Origin: an uncultured Lachnospiraceae bacterium
GTDB taxonomy: Bacteria; Bacillota; Clostridia; Lachnospirales; Lachnospiraceae
DNA length: 42,243 bases
Assembly: GCA_947644545.1 (NCBI GenBank)
Contig: CANRZW010000031.1
Location: forward strand, 1 to 42,243
Reading direction: 5' to 3'
Made by a program: the position numbers and the translations under genes
The notes under the pieces: generated by a model
The model's input: only the letters and a program-made list of their open reading frames with translations
Told to the model about the DNA's origin: nothing
Database searches by the model: none
In this document: positions 23,334 to 33,103 of the stretch, one piece after another
Layout of the letters: every line of letters starts with the position of its first letter
How positions within the stretch are numbered: position 1 is the first letter of the stretch

Positions 23334-23567
23334 AGAACTCCTTTCTGCGTATAAGCGTCTATAGGGGATTTCCTATATCGTAAAATAAGCATAAGCGGAG
23401 CGGATTACTTATGGATGAAGACTACCTTACATTTACATTAAGATTTGGCGGCCGCTGTTTCTAAGATAAGGAAAAGAGAGTATACTGAGGACGACAGGGA
23501 GGCGTAAAGCGCGTCGATGCGCCGTCCGGGTAAATGAGACAGAAAGCAGTGGAAATGGGATCAAATT
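23334..23567. promoter_or_regulatory. Divergent control region between ABC and two-component genes
   Basis: This holds an inverted repeat TATAGG / CCTATA (23360-23377, 6-nt centre) near the ATPase start. It also holds a tandem TACATT repeat (23428-23439) in CTTACATTTACATTAAGA, the sort of direct repeat bound by OmpR-family regulators. A TATACT at 23481 could be the -10 for the regulator gene. No good sigma-A -35 box is visible for either direction, which fits activator-dependent promoters. Confidence 0.4.
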
Positions 23568-24299
23568 ATGAATTTGTATGAATACAGGATCATGATCGTT
23601 GATGATGAACCGGAGCTGCGAAGAATGGTAGCCGGTTTTCTTAAGAAAGAAGGGTTTGTGCAGGTGGTGACCGCCGGCAGCTGTCAGGAAGCAAGAACGG
23701 TATTTGAGCGGGAACATCCGCATCTGATCCTGATGGATGTAATGCTGCCGGACGGTGACGGATTCTCGCTATTGAGAAAGCTGCACGAGAAGTCGGAGGT
23801 GCCGGTCATCTTCTTATCCGCCAGGGATGAGGACGAGAACAGGCTGGTAGGTCTGGGGCTTGGCGCGGATGATTATGTGACGAAGCCTTTTCTGCCGCGG
23901 GAGCTGATCCTGCGGATCCTGGCAGTGCTGAAACGGGTTTACCGGGTAAGGGATGGAGCGGAGGATCAAAGAGTGATTGCGCTTGGAGACTGCCGGATTG
24001 ATCTGCGCAGCGGCGTGGTCAGCAGACAGAATGTGCGGACAGAAACCGAAGAGATACAGCCGCCGGCGGAAGTAACGCTGACTGCCAAGGAGTATGCGAT
24101 CCTGGAGAAGCTGGCAGCCAACAGGGGACAGATCGTGACGATCGACGCCCTGTGTGAAGCCGTATGGAAGGACGGTAATTACGGGTATGAGAATACGCTG
24201 ATCGTGCATATCAGGCGGCTGCGGGAGAAGATAGAACAGGATGCTTCTCATCCGAGACATCTGCTGACCGTGCGCGGGCTGGGCTATAAGCTGGTCTGA
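23568..24299 (+). CDS. OmpR/PhoB-family response regulator
   Basis: A 243-residue two-component regulator. The receiver domain (residues 1-125) has the acidic pair in IMIVDDEPELRRM, phospho-acceptor Asp57 in LILMDVMLPDGDGF, Ser/Thr switch in VIFLSARDEDEN and Lys in DDYVTKPFLPREL. After a linker, the winged-helix DNA-binding domain (~150-243) shows LTAKEYAILEKLAANRG, the recognition-helix region NTLIVHIRRLREKIE and the terminal wing VRGLGYKLV. It is followed 42 nt later by its histidine kinase. It is divergent from the immunity ABC operon, which it probably activates when the matching peptide is sensed. Confidence 0.92.
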   Translation: MNLYEYRIMIVDDEPELRRMVAGFLKKEGFVQVVTAGSCQEARTVFEREHPHLILMDVMLPDGDGFSLLRKLHEKSEVPVIFLSARDEDENRLVGLGLGADDYVTKPFLPRELILRILAVLKRVYRVRDGAEDQRVIALGDCRIDLRSGVVSRQNVRTETEEIQPPAEVTLTAKEYAILEKLAANRGQIVTIDALCEAVWKDGNYGYENTLIVHIRRLREKIEQDASHPRHLLTVRGLGYKLV

Positions 24300-24341
24300 A
24301 AAGAGCTGCTGTCCGTATCACTTAGAGAAGGGAGACAAACG

Positions 24342-25604
24342 GTGAAAAAATCTGTTTCAAAAGCGCATCCGATCAAGCTCCGCATCCTTTCCTACAGCGT
24401 TTTTACATTCGCAATGATCGCATGGATGACGCTTACTGCAAACTTAATTATTTTCTTCATCATTGCACTGCATTATCAACAGTACAGGCCGGCATATATC
24501 ACCGGTGAGGAAGTGATGGAGGAGCTGACACAGAATGAACAGGGCTATGTGCTGAGTGATAGAATGCAGTGGCAGTTGGAGGAAAAAGGGCAGTGGGCCA
24601 TGCTTCTGGACGGAGAGGGAAAGGTGATCTGGTCCTATGCGAAACCGGCAGAGCTCAAGGACTCCTATAGTATGTCTGACATTGCCCGTATGAGCAGGTG
24701 GTATCTGAAAGACTATCCGGTGTATCTGAGAGTGTATGACGACCGGATTGTGGTGGTCGGTACTCCGAAACTTTCAATGTGGAAATATAACGTAAGCTTT
24801 CCGATATCCTGGATAGAATATTGTGAACATATCTGGTATTGGCTGTTGTTGTTTGATTTTCTGTGGATTCTTGTACTGGCGGTGATTTTTACAAGACGAT
24901 GGTCAAAAAGCAGGGAAGCTGCAAGGATAGAATGGATTGCCGGTATTTCTCATGATATCCGGACACCGTTGGCTGTGGCGCTGGGGTATGCGGATACGCT
25001 TGTGGACGGTAGTCTGTTGTCAGAGGAAGAGCGGCAGCAGGCGGCTGTGATCAGGCATCAGTGCCTGGTGATGAAAGAACTGATTGAGGATCTGAACCTG
25101 ACTTCCGAGCTGGAATCCTCAATGCAGGCGTTACGAAAGGAACGGTTTCATCCGGCAGCGATGCTGCGGGAAGTGGCCGCGGGCTTTCTGGACGATGCCG
25201 AGGAAGGTACGCTGGAAATCGAGATGGATATCGACAGACAGGCGGAAGAGACAGTCCTTTTTGCGGATCGGAAACTCCTTGTCCGGGCGCTGCGCAATCT
25301 GTTTCATAACAGCCTGCGTCACAGTGAGCAGGCAGGCGCTGCGACAGTCAGGATCAGCCTGCAGGAAGAGAAGCGGTTCTGCCGCATTGTGTTCTCAGAC
25401 AACGGGATAGGCTACTCCGAGGAGATGCTTTGCCGGTTGAATGGCAGACGGAGAAAGCAGCCGGTGCAGAATATACGCGGTTTGGGAATCGTCTGCAAGA
25501 GCGTACAGGCGCATGGTGGGAAGATCACCTTCGGCAACGGAGAAGCGGGCGGGAGTTATTGTGAGATGCGGTTTCAAAAAAGCTGCTGCAAAATACGGAA
25601 TTGA
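24342..25604 (+). CDS. Sensor histidine kinase
   Basis: A 420-residue membrane kinase. TM1 (~16-42) and TM2 (~164-186, YWLLLFDFLWILVLAVIF) enclose a ~120-residue extracytoplasmic domain, large enough to bind a ligand directly. The dimerisation/phospho-acceptor helix has ISHDIRTPLAVALGYADTL with His204. The catalytic domain carries the N-box ALRNLFHNSLRHS, G1 box FSDNGIGYSEEML and G2 box RGLGIVCKSVQAHGG. The start is GTG 24342 with AAGGGAG upstream. It pairs with the regulator 42 nt upstream. The final stop codon lies in the loop of a strong terminator. It is a candidate sensor for cell-envelope-active peptides. Confidence 0.9.
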   Translation: MKKSVSKAHPIKLRILSYSVFTFAMIAWMTLTANLIIFFIIALHYQQYRPAYITGEEVMEELTQNEQGYVLSDRMQWQLEEKGQWAMLLDGEGKVIWSYAKPAELKDSYSMSDIARMSRWYLKDYPVYLRVYDDRIVVVGTPKLSMWKYNVSFPISWIEYCEHIWYWLLLFDFLWILVLAVIFTRRWSKSREAARIEWIAGISHDIRTPLAVALGYADTLVDGSLLSEEERQQAAVIRHQCLVMKELIEDLNLTSELESSMQALRKERFHPAAMLREVAAGFLDDAEEGTLEIEMDIDRQAEETVLFADRKLLVRALRNLFHNSLRHSEQAGAATVRISLQEEKRFCRIVFSDNGIGYSEEMLCRLNGRRRKQPVQNIRGLGIVCKSVQAHGGKITFGNGEAGGSYCEMRFQKSCCKIRN

Positions 25605-25624
25605 TATTTGCAGCAGCTCTTTTT
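25581..25624. terminator. Terminator overlapping the histidine kinase stop codon
   Basis: A 12-bp stem (AGCTGCTGCAAA / TTTGCAGCAGCT) with a 14-nt loop containing the TGA stop is followed by CTTTTT. A preceding A-run makes it work for the convergent pyrG on the other strand too. Confidence 0.88.
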
Positions 25625-25661
25625 GCGGTAACTTTTACAGGGTTTGTATTTAGTCGGCAGG

Positions 25662-27287
25662 TCAGTCCTGGCCGTTTTGATTCTTCAAAGCAGCTTCCAC
25701 AAATCCCTTGAATAGCGGATGCGGCCTGTTTGGTCTGGATTTCAGCTCCGGGTGCGCCTGGGTAGCGATAAAGAAGGGGTGCTCCGGCAGTTCGCACATC
25801 TCTACGATACGGCCGTCCGGGGACAGGCCTGACAGCTTCATGCCCTTCTCCGTGAGTACGGCGCGGTAGTCGTTGTTGACTTCATAACGGTGTCTGTGCC
25901 GTTCATGGATCGTCTCTTCTCCGTACAGCGCAAAAGCGCGGGAAGTCTTGTCCAACACACAGGGATAAGAGCCAAGGCGTAAAGTGCCGCCAATGTCTTC
26001 AATACCGTTCTGATCCGGCATCAGGGCGATAACCGGATGGGTGGTGGACGGATTCAACTCTATGCTGTGTGCGTCATTGTAGGCAAGCACGTTTCTTGCA
26101 AATTCCACGATTGCCAGCTGCATACCGAGGCAGAGACCAAGGAAGGGAATCTTATGGACTCTCGCGTAGGTGATCGCATGAATCTTGCCGTCGATGCCTC
26201 TGTCACCGAAGCCGCCGGGCACCAGCACGCCGTTCACGCCTGCCAGCAGTTCTTCTACATTGTCCGCCGTCACCGTCTCGGAATCTACCCAGCGGATCGT
26301 TACCACACAATGATTGGAGATACCGCCGTGCTTCAAGGCCTCAACCACGCTGATATAGGCATCATGTAGCTGGGTGTACTTTCCGACCAGAGCAACAGTC
26401 ACTTCACCGGTAGGCGTTCTGAGGGATTCAACCATGGCGGTCCAGTCTGTCAGATCCGGTTCCGGGCAGTCCAGTTTCAGGCATTCACACGCTACCTGGG
26501 CCAGATGTTCCTTTTCCATGGCCAGAGGCGCCTCGTATAAATGCTCCACATCCAGATTCTGCAGTACCCGGTTGCTGGGCACGTTGCAGAACAGAGCTAT
26601 CTTGTCCCGCAATCCCTGATCCAAAGGGTGTTCGCTGCGGCAGACGATGATGTCCGGCTGGATTCCCATGCCCTGGAGCTCCTTAACACTGGCCTGCGTG
26701 GGCTTGGTCTTCATCTCCTGGGAAGCGCTCAGATAAGGGATCAGCGTCACGTGGATGAGGATCGCATTGTCCCGGCCAACTTCATGCTGGAACTGACGAA
26801 TGGATTCCAGGAAAGGCTGACTCTCGATGTCGCCTACCGTGCCGCCCACTTCGATAATGGCGATTCTGGTATCCTCGTCGGTAAAATTGCGGTAGAAACG
26901 GCTCTTGATCTCATTCGTGATATGCGGGATTACCTGTACCGTGCCGCCGCCGTAATCACCGCGCCGCTCTTTCTGCAGAACGGACCAGTAAACCTTACCG
27001 GTAGTCACATTGGAGTTCTTACCCAGATTCTCGTCAATGAAACGCTCATAATGCCCAAGATCCAGGTCAGTCTCCGTGCCGTCTTCCGTGACGAACACTT
27101 CGCCGTGCTGAATGGGATTCATCGTGCCCGGATCGATATTGATATAGGGATCAAATTTCTGCATCGTGACTTTATAGCCCCGCGCCTTTAATAATCTTCC
27201 TAAAGAAGCAGCCGTGATGCCCTTGCCGAGGCCGGAGACAACACCGCCTGTTACGAATACATATTTCACTGCCATTCTTTTGTCCAT
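25662..27287 (-). CDS. pyrG: CTP synthase
   Basis: Makes CTP from UTP, ATP and glutamine. The 541-residue protein shows the synthase domain start [20 protein letters not shown] with its P-loop, the Mg site region [20 protein letters not shown], and the linker. The class I glutaminase domain has VPGGFGDRG, the nucleophile Cys in [11 protein letters not shown], and the His/Glu pair in [12 protein letters not shown]. Full length matches the family. ATG 27287 gives MDKRM; the internal ATG at 27275 (MAVKYVFV) matches most homologues better, but neither has a well-spaced ribosome site. It has its own promoter about 100 nt upstream, divergent from ftsH. No reiterative-transcription GGG start like that of Bacillus pyrG is visible. 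Confidence 0.95.
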   Translation of the reverse strand: MDKRMAVKYVFVTGGVVSGLGKGITAASLGRLLKARGYKVTMQKFDPYINIDPGTMNPIQHGEVFVTEDGTETDLDLGHYERFIDENLGKNSNVTTGKVYWSVLQKERRGDYGGGTVQVIPHITNEIKSRFYRNFTDEDTRIAIIEVGGTVGDIESQPFLESIRQFQHEVGRDNAILIHVTLIPYLSASQEMKTKPTQASVKELQGMGIQPDIIVCRSEHPLDQGLRDKIALFCNVPSNRVLQNLDVEHLYEAPLAMEKEHLAQVACECLKLDCPEPDLTDWTAMVESLRTPTGEVTVALVGKYTQLHDAYISVVEALKHGGISNHCVVTIRWVDSETVTADNVEELLAGVNGVLVPGGFGDRGIDGKIHAITYARVHKIPFLGLCLGMQLAIVEFARNVLAYNDAHSIELNPSTTHPVIALMPDQNGIEDIGGTLRLGSYPCVLDKTSRAFALYGEETIHERHRHRYEVNNDYRAVLTEKGMKLSGLSPDGRIVEMCELPEHPFFIATQAHPELKSRPNRPHPLFKGFVEAALKNQNGQD

Positions 27288-27388
27288 GCCTTTCTGTAAA
27301 TCTGTAAGTGGTTCCCCGCATCATGTGAAAAAACAATATAAAGACATTATACAATGGAAGGAACGGTTAAATCTACTGAACTGTTACC

Positions 27389-27417
27389 ATTATACTTGAT
27401 TCCGGGAACAATAGCAA
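27389..27417 (-). promoter_or_regulatory. Promoter of pyrG
   Basis: Minus strand TTGCTA (27417-27412) and TATAAT (27394-27389) have a 17-nt spacer. A second TATAAT on the same strand (27351-27346) lacks a good -35. The 27288-27610 gap holds only this promoter, the ftsH promoter and AT-rich DNA. Confidence 0.65.
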
Positions 27418-27530
27418 TGTAAAACATATTGTGTATCATAAAGAGAAAAAACATCGACGAATCTTGCTAAATTTGTAAATAAATTTTATAATTCTTTAAT
27501 AGTTGTGTCCGCAAATTCATAATTCTCTTA

Positions 27531-27559
27531 TTGATTTATGATTGCGTGTATCTTATATT
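27531..27559 (+). promoter_or_regulatory. Promoter of ftsH
   Basis: TTGATT and TATATT with 17-nt spacing. Transcription would start near 27566, giving a ~45-nt leader to ATG 27611. No CIRCE or other heat-shock operator is evident. Confidence 0.65.
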
Positions 27560-27610
27560 TTATAGAGAGACAAAATTTATAGTAGAGAAAACAGAAAGTG
27601 AGGATTCCTC

Positions 27611-29830
27611 ATGGATGATAATTTAAATCAATATGAAGGCGGGCCGGGAGGCCCGGGAGGTAACGGAGGTTCCGGTGGACCGGGCGGCCCCGGCGGGTCG
27701 GGAGGTTCGGGCGGCAGTGGTAACGATCCGCGTAAACAGAGCCTGATCATGTTGGCGGTGGCGGCGATTGTCACTCTGTTATGCATCAGCATGTTCATGA
27801 AGATGATGACCGGAGCCACGAACCAGGAGATTTCCTACAATGCTTTCATTGATATGATCGCCAAGGAGCAGATCGAGAGCGTTACGGTAGAATCCGACAG
27901 GGTAGTCATCTATCCGAAAGAGGCGGAGAACAAATCACCTTTTGTCTACGGTTACGGTTTGGGGACTATGACCTATTATACGGGCAAGATGGAAGACGAT
28001 GATACGTTGACGAAGCGTCTGCTGGAGAAGAATATCGAGATCAAGAAACCGACTTCCGACAGTTCAAGTATCATTATGACGGTGCTGCTTTACTATGTGC
28101 TTCCGATTTTGCTGATGTGGGGATTGATGAGCCTGTTGTTCCGGCGTATGGGTGGCAAGGGCGGTCCCATGGGAGTGGGTAAGAGCACGGCCAAGGCTTA
28201 TGTACAGAAGGAGACCGGAATCACGTTTAAAGATGTGGCCGGCGAGGACGAAGCCAAGGAATCCCTTGTGGAAGTAGTGGATTTTCTTCATAATCCTGGC
28301 AAATATTCCAAGATCGGGGCCAGGCTGCCGAAGGGTGCGCTTTTGGTGGGACCGCCCGGTACCGGTAAGACGCTGCTTGCCAAGGCGGTGGCGGGAGAGG
28401 CGCATGTGCCCTTTTTCTCCCTGTCCGGTTCGGATTTTATAGAATTGTATGTAGGTGTGGGCGCCTCTCGTGTGCGTGACCTGTTTAAAGAAGCGGAGAA
28501 GAATGCTCCCTGTATCGTGTTTATCGACGAGATCGATGCCATTGGCCGCAGCAGGGATTCCAAGTACGGCGGCGGCAATGAGGAGCGGGAGCAGACGCTG
28601 AATCAGCTCCTGTCCGAGATGGACGGCTTCGACGGCAAGAAGGGGATTATCATTCTGGCGGCTACCAACAGGCCGGAGATCCTGGATAAGGCGCTTCTGC
28701 GGCCGGGACGTTTTGACCGCAGGATCATCGTGGATAAGCCGGATCTGAAAGGCCGTGTGGAGATCCTGAAAGTACACGCCAAGGATGTGCGGATGGATGA
28801 GACCGTAGACCTGAATGAGATCGCGCTGGCGACTTCCGGTGCGGTAGGTTCCGATCTGGCGAACATGATCAACGAGGCGGCCATCAATGCCGTTAAGACG
28901 GGCAGAGAGTATGTCAATCAGAAGGATCTGTTCGATGCGGTGGAGCAGGTGCTTGTAGGAAAAGAGAAGAAGGACCGTATCATGAGCAAGGAGGAGCGTA
29001 AGATCGTATCCTATCATGAGGTTGGTCATGCGCTTGTCAGCGCCTTGCAGAAGAATGCGGAACCGGTGCAGAAGATCACAATTGTGCCCAGGACTATGGG
29101 AGCGCTGGGTTATGTTATGCATGTGCCGGAGGAAGAGAAGTACCTGAATACGGAAGCGGAACTGCGCGACCGTCTGGTAGGGCTGCTTGGCGGCCGGGCG
29201 GCAGAGGAGATCGTCTTTGACACCGTCACCACGGGCGCGGCGAACGATATCGAGCAGGCGACGAGCATCGCCCGCAATATGATCACCCGTTTTGGTATGA
29301 GCAAGAAATTCGGCCTGATGGGACTGGCTACGGTGGAGAGTCAGTATTTGGACGGCAGGGCTTCCCTGACCTGTTCCGACGTGACGGCGGCGGATATTGA
29401 CACGGAAGTGATGAAGATGCTGCGTGACAGTTACAAGCAGGCGAAAAAGCTGCTGAAGGAAAACCGTGAGATCATGGATAAGCTGGCGGCGCATCTGATC
29501 GAGAAGGAGACCATCACCGGTAAGGAATTCATGAAGATCTTCCGCGCGGAGAAAGGAATTCCGGAGCCGGAAGAGAAAGAAAGCGAGGGAGCCGCAGCCG
29601 GTAAGGAACCTGTGGCGGTGCCAAAGCCGCAGGATCTGCAGGAAGAGAGTGCAAAGCATCCGGTATCGAATCCGAACGACGAACGGCAGGAGCAGCCGGA
29701 GGATATGCAGAAGACAGCAGAACCCGGGCAGGAACCGGAACAGCCGTGGACACCGCCCTGTCAGCCGCGCCCGGAGAACCGGGGCGTCTTTTCTCAGGCG
29801 CCTGAGCCGCGGGACGACCATAAACGCTGA
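27611..29830 (+). CDS. ftsH: ATP-dependent zinc metalloprotease FtsH
   Basis: Membrane-bound AAA+ protease for membrane-protein quality control, 739 residues (family usually 610-660). Residues 9-37 are an almost pure Gly/Pro/Ser run before TM1 (~44-62). The small extracytoplasmic domain (~70-150) is followed by TM2 (~155-177). The AAA module has Walker A GPPGTGKT (247-254), Walker [11 protein letters not shown], and the [22 protein letters not shown] with arginine fingers. The peptidase has HEVGH (469-473) and the third zinc ligand in [11 protein letters not shown]. From ~650 a Pro/Glu/Gln-rich, probably disordered tail of 90 residues follows. Both the Gly-rich leader and the tail are extra to the fold. 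It has its own promoter and a terminator at 29905. Confidence 0.95.
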   Translation: MDDNLNQYEGGPGGPGGNGGSGGPGGPGGSGGSGGSGNDPRKQSLIMLAVAAIVTLLCISMFMKMMTGATNQEISYNAFIDMIAKEQIESVTVESDRVVIYPKEAENKSPFVYGYGLGTMTYYTGKMEDDDTLTKRLLEKNIEIKKPTSDSSSIIMTVLLYYVLPILLMWGLMSLLFRRMGGKGGPMGVGKSTAKAYVQKETGITFKDVAGEDEAKESLVEVVDFLHNPGKYSKIGARLPKGALLVGPPGTGKTLLAKAVAGEAHVPFFSLSGSDFIELYVGVGASRVRDLFKEAEKNAPCIVFIDEIDAIGRSRDSKYGGGNEEREQTLNQLLSEMDGFDGKKGIIILAATNRPEILDKALLRPGRFDRRIIVDKPDLKGRVEILKVHAKDVRMDETVDLNEIALATSGAVGSDLANMINEAAINAVKTGREYVNQKDLFDAVEQVLVGKEKKDRIMSKEERKIVSYHEVGHALVSALQKNAEPVQKITIVPRTMGALGYVMHVPEEEKYLNTEAELRDRLVGLLGGRAAEEIVFDTVTTGAANDIEQATSIARNMITRFGMSKKFGLMGLATVESQYLDGRASLTCSDVTAADIDTEVMKMLRDSYKQAKKLLKENREIMDKLAAHLIEKETITGKEFMKIFRAEKGIPEPEEKESEGAAAGKEPVAVPKPQDLQEESAKHPVSNPNDERQEQPEDMQKTAEPGQEPEQPWTPPCQPRPENRGVFSQAPEPRDDHKR

Positions 29831-29904
29831 GAACAGGCAGCAGTTGAGACCGGCTTGCATCGTTACGGTGCAGAGGGTATCGAAGAGCAGGTGAAATAAG
29901 GATG

Positions 29905-29940
29905 GGCAAAGTCATATCAGCAGCTGACTTTGCCTTATCT
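29905..29940 (+). terminator. Terminator after ftsH
   Basis: A perfect 10-bp stem (GGCAAAGTCA / TGACTTTGCC) with a 10-nt loop is followed by TTATCTTTT. It separates ftsH from uvrC. Confidence 0.8.
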
Positions 29941-30028
29941 TTTCAGGAATGAGCGGCGGCGGGAAAGCATAAGAACTACGGTCGGTGTCGGTTCGTCCGG
30001 TAATAAGATTAAGATAGGAAATCATATC

Positions 30029-31903
30029 ATGTTTAACTTTGAAGAAGAACTTAAGAAACTCCCGAATGCTCCCGGTGTCTACCTGATGCATGATGCGGGG
30101 GATACTATTATCTATGTAGGTAAGGCGGTCAATCTGCACAGCCGTGTGCGCTCCTATTTCCGCAAGATCGTGGGAAGGGGTCCGCAGATCGACAGGATGG
30201 TGGAGCAGATTACCCGTTTTGAATATATCGTGACCGATTCCGAGCTGGAGGCGCTGGTTCTGGAGAACAACCTGATCAAGGAGTACAGCCCGAAATACAA
30301 CACGATGCTCAAGGATGATAAGACATATCCTTATATCAAGGTGACTATGGGGGAAGAATATCCAAGGATTCTTTTTTCCAGAGAGATGAAGAAGGATCGC
30401 TCGAAGTACTTCGGGCCCTATACCGGCGCGGCGGCGGTGAAGGATACGATCGACCTGATGAACAAGCTTTATCAGTTAAAGACCTGCAATCGGAGACTGC
30501 CGCGGGATATCGGTCTGGAACGGCCCTGCCTGAATTACCATATCAAGCAGTGTCTTGCGCCCTGTCAGGGATATATCAGCAAGGAGGAGTACCGGGAGCG
30601 CGTGGAGCAGGCGTTGGATTTCCTGAACGGCAATTATAAGCCGCTGCTGAAGGATCTGGAAGAAAAAATGGCGCAGGCGTCCGAGAACCTGGAATTTGAG
30701 GAGGCTATCCGGTACAGAGATCTTTATAACAGTGTGAAAAGTGTGGCGCAGAAGCAGAAGATCACAGACAGCAACGGGGAGGATAAGGATATTCTGGCAT
30801 TGGCCAAAGACGAGACGGATGCCGTGGTGCAGGTCTTTTTCGTGCGGGACGGCAAGCTGATCGGCCGGGAGCACTTCTATATGACCCATGTGGAAGGGTA
30901 CGACACGGCGCAGATCCTGCTTGACTTTGTGAAGCAGTTTTACGCAGGTACGCCGTTTATTCCACGGGAACTGATGCTGCAGGAGGAGATTGCGGATATA
31001 GAGATCCTGGAAAAGTGGCTCAGCAGCCGCAAAGGCAGCCGGGTCTATCTGCGCGTGCCGAAGAAGGGAGCCAAGGAGAAGCTGGTGGAGCTGGCGGCCC
31101 AGAACGCACATCTGGTACTCAGTCAGGATAAAGAGCGAATCAAGCGGGAGGAAGGACGGACTATCGGCGCGGTGAAGGAGATCGCGGCGCTGCTGGAATT
31201 GGAGCAGGTGAGCCGTATGGAGGCCTTTGATATTTCCAATATCAGCGGTTTTGCCAACGTGGGTTCCATGGTGGTCTTTGAAAAAGGAAAGGCCAAGCGC
31301 AGCGATTACCGCAAATTCCGTATCCAGTCGGTGTCCGGGCCGGATGATTATGCCTGCATGAAGGAAGTGCTGACCAGGCGTTTCCTGCACGGTATGGAGG
31401 AGAAGGAAGAGTTGGACAGGAAGGAGATCGGCCATGAGCTGGGCAGCTTTACGAAATTCCCGGATCTTCTGCTGATGGACGGCGGCAGAGGACAGGTGAA
31501 TATTGCGCTGCAGGTGCTGGAGGAGCTGCATTTGGACATTCCTGTCTGCGGCATGGTAAAGGATGATAACCATCGCACGAGAGGGCTGTATTACCGCAAT
31601 GTGGAGATTCCCATCGACACCCGTTCGGAAGGGTTTAAGCTGATTACCCGGATCCAGGACGAGGCGCACCGCTTTGCCATCGAGTATCATCGGTCACTGC
31701 GCTCCAAGGCGCAGGTGAAGTCCGTGTTAGACGAGATTCCCGGTGTAGGACCGGCAAGGCGCAAGGCGTTGATGCGGCATTTCGGTTCCATCGGCGAGGT
31801 CAGAGACGCTTCGGTGGAACAGCTGTGCGAAGTGCCGGAGATACCGGAGCATATTGCAAGGCAGATCTATGAGTTTTTCCGGACGGATGCCGGAGAGCCA
31901 TGA
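30029..31903 (+). CDS. uvrC: Excinuclease ABC subunit C
   Basis: Makes both incisions of nucleotide-excision repair with UvrA/UvrB. From ATG 30029 (AGGA upstream) it has 624 residues, the normal size; the open frame continues 33 codons upstream across the ftsH terminator and is not used. The GIY-YIG nuclease is at residues ~13-90 ([30 protein letters not shown]). A Cys-containing linker ([17 protein letters not shown]) and the UVR/UvrB-binding motif ([16 protein letters not shown]) follow. The RNase H-like endonuclease has [19 protein letters not shown] and [13 protein letters not shown]. Two helix-hairpin-helix motifs end the protein ([19 protein letters not shown]). Confidence 0.95.
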   Translation: MFNFEEELKKLPNAPGVYLMHDAGDTIIYVGKAVNLHSRVRSYFRKIVGRGPQIDRMVEQITRFEYIVTDSELEALVLENNLIKEYSPKYNTMLKDDKTYPYIKVTMGEEYPRILFSREMKKDRSKYFGPYTGAAAVKDTIDLMNKLYQLKTCNRRLPRDIGLERPCLNYHIKQCLAPCQGYISKEEYRERVEQALDFLNGNYKPLLKDLEEKMAQASENLEFEEAIRYRDLYNSVKSVAQKQKITDSNGEDKDILALAKDETDAVVQVFFVRDGKLIGREHFYMTHVEGYDTAQILLDFVKQFYAGTPFIPRELMLQEEIADIEILEKWLSSRKGSRVYLRVPKKGAKEKLVELAAQNAHLVLSQDKERIKREEGRTIGAVKEIAALLELEQVSRMEAFDISNISGFANVGSMVVFEKGKAKRSDYRKFRIQSVSGPDDYACMKEVLTRRFLHGMEEKEELDRKEIGHELGSFTKFPDLLLMDGGRGQVNIALQVLEELHLDIPVCGMVKDDNHRTRGLYYRNVEIPIDTRSEGFKLITRIQDEAHRFAIEYHRSLRSKAQVKSVLDEIPGVGPARRKALMRHFGSIGEVRDASVEQLCEVPEIPEHIARQIYEFFRTDAGEP

Positions 31904-31963
31904 GGACAGGGTGTGAATCGTCATTCTGATTACGTTTGAGAAGGTGTAGTTTCATCAGATGAA

Positions 31964-31992
31964 TTGCGAACCTCATTTTTGTATGCTAAAAT
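31964..31992 (+). promoter_or_regulatory. Promoter of the hprK operon
   Basis: TTGCGA and TAAAAT are 17 nt apart with TGC before the -10. The leader to ATG 32107 is ~108 nt. No cre-like site is convincing. Confidence 0.7.
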
Positions 31993-32106
31993 AGAACAGG
32001 AGCCGCATCGCTGGCAAAACATTCCTGTTCGGCGTATATGAGCCGTCCGTGCAGGAAACGATAAGGAAAGCGGTAAGACAGGATACGGGAGGTAAGGAGA
32101 AGGGTT

Positions 32107-33048
32107 ATGGCGAGCATCAGTTTGACGAAGGTTATCGAGAAATTTAAATGGGAGAATCTGACGCCGGAGATTGATATTTCCAAGATCAGCGTGATCCAGC
32201 CGGATATTAACAGGCCGGCATTGCAGATCGCGGGGTATTTCGAGCATTTTGAGACGACAAGACTGCAGATCGTGGGATTTGTGGAATATTCTTATATGAA
32301 CTGTATGGAAGAGGAGCGGCAGCGGGAGATCTTTGAGAAGCTGCTCAACAACCCCATTCCGGGCATCCTGTTCTGCAGGGAGTTACAGCCGAACCCGCTA
32401 TTCCGGGAGATTGCGGTGAAGTACGGTGTGCCGATCCTGATGAGCAAGAAAGCCACCTCGGCCTGTATGGCGGAAGTGATCCGCTGGCTGAATGTGAAGC
32501 TGGCGCCCTGTATTTCCGTGCACGGCGTTCTGGTGGATGTATACGGCGAAGGCGTACTGATCACGGGTGAGAGCGGCATCGGTAAATCCGAGGCGGCGCT
32601 GGAGCTGATCAAGAGGGGACATCGTCTTGTCACGGATGACGTGGTGGAGATCCGAAGAGTCAGTGAAGATACGCTGGTGGGGAGCGCGCCGGATATCACG
32701 AAGCATTTTATTGAGCTGCGCGGCATCGGTATTGTGGACGTGAAATCGCTGTTTGGTGCTTCCAGTGTCAGGGATACGCAGAATATTGATCTGGTCATCC
32801 GTCTGGAGGACTGGGATAAGGATAAGGAGTATGACCGTCTCGGTCTGGAGGAGGAGTACACCGAGTATCTGGGCAACAAGGTGGTGTGCCACAACATACC
32901 TATCAGACCCGGCCGGAATCTGGCCATCATCTGTGAGTCGGCGGCGGTAAACCACCGTCAGAAGAAGATGGGCTATAATGCGGCGCAGGAGCTGTATAAG
33001 CGCGTACAGAAGTCGCTGGCGGCCAGAAGGGAAGAAGACCAGGATTAA
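32107..33048 (+). CDS. hprK: HPr kinase/phosphorylase
   Basis: Bifunctional enzyme that phosphorylates and dephosphorylates Ser46 of HPr-type proteins, the central switch of carbon catabolite repression in Firmicutes. Its 313 residues have the N-terminal domain with PNPLFREIAVKYGVPIL, then the P-loop GESGIGKSEAALELIKRGH, the catalytic VTDDVVEI region and the HprK signature IELRGIGIVDVKSLFG. A C-terminal helix follows (NHRQKKMGYNAAQELYKRV). The start has AAGGAGAAGG upstream. It opens an operon that ends with an HPr-like gene whose product keeps Ser46, so enzyme and likely substrate are co-expressed. Confidence 0.95.
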   Translation: MASISLTKVIEKFKWENLTPEIDISKISVIQPDINRPALQIAGYFEHFETTRLQIVGFVEYSYMNCMEEERQREIFEKLLNNPIPGILFCRELQPNPLFREIAVKYGVPILMSKKATSACMAEVIRWLNVKLAPCISVHGVLVDVYGEGVLITGESGIGKSEAALELIKRGHRLVTDDVVEIRRVSEDTLVGSAPDITKHFIELRGIGIVDVKSLFGASSVRDTQNIDLVIRLEDWDKDKEYDRLGLEEEYTEYLGNKVVCHNIPIRPGRNLAIICESAAVNHRQKKMGYNAAQELYKRVQKSLAARREEDQD

Positions 33049-33103
33049 AGAGGATTCTTATAAACTATACATCATATAAACTACAAACAAGGGGGACTAA
33101 GGT

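Noticed and set aside
27288..27388. CTP-sensitive reiterative attenuator in the pyrG leader
   Set aside because: The predicted start lacks the GGG-C initiation run and I see no leader terminator hairpin.
28064..29860. 598-codon open frame antisense to ftsH
   Set aside because: Complementary to the conserved AAA+ and protease motifs; the product is Leu/Arg/His-rich with no family signature.
29930..30028. UvrC starting 33 codons upstream
   Set aside because: The extension starts inside the ftsH terminator, has no ribosome site and no family similarity; ATG 30029 gives the standard N-terminus.
30476..31690. 404-codon open frame antisense to uvrC
   Set aside because: Shadow of a highly conserved repair gene; no start signal or motif.
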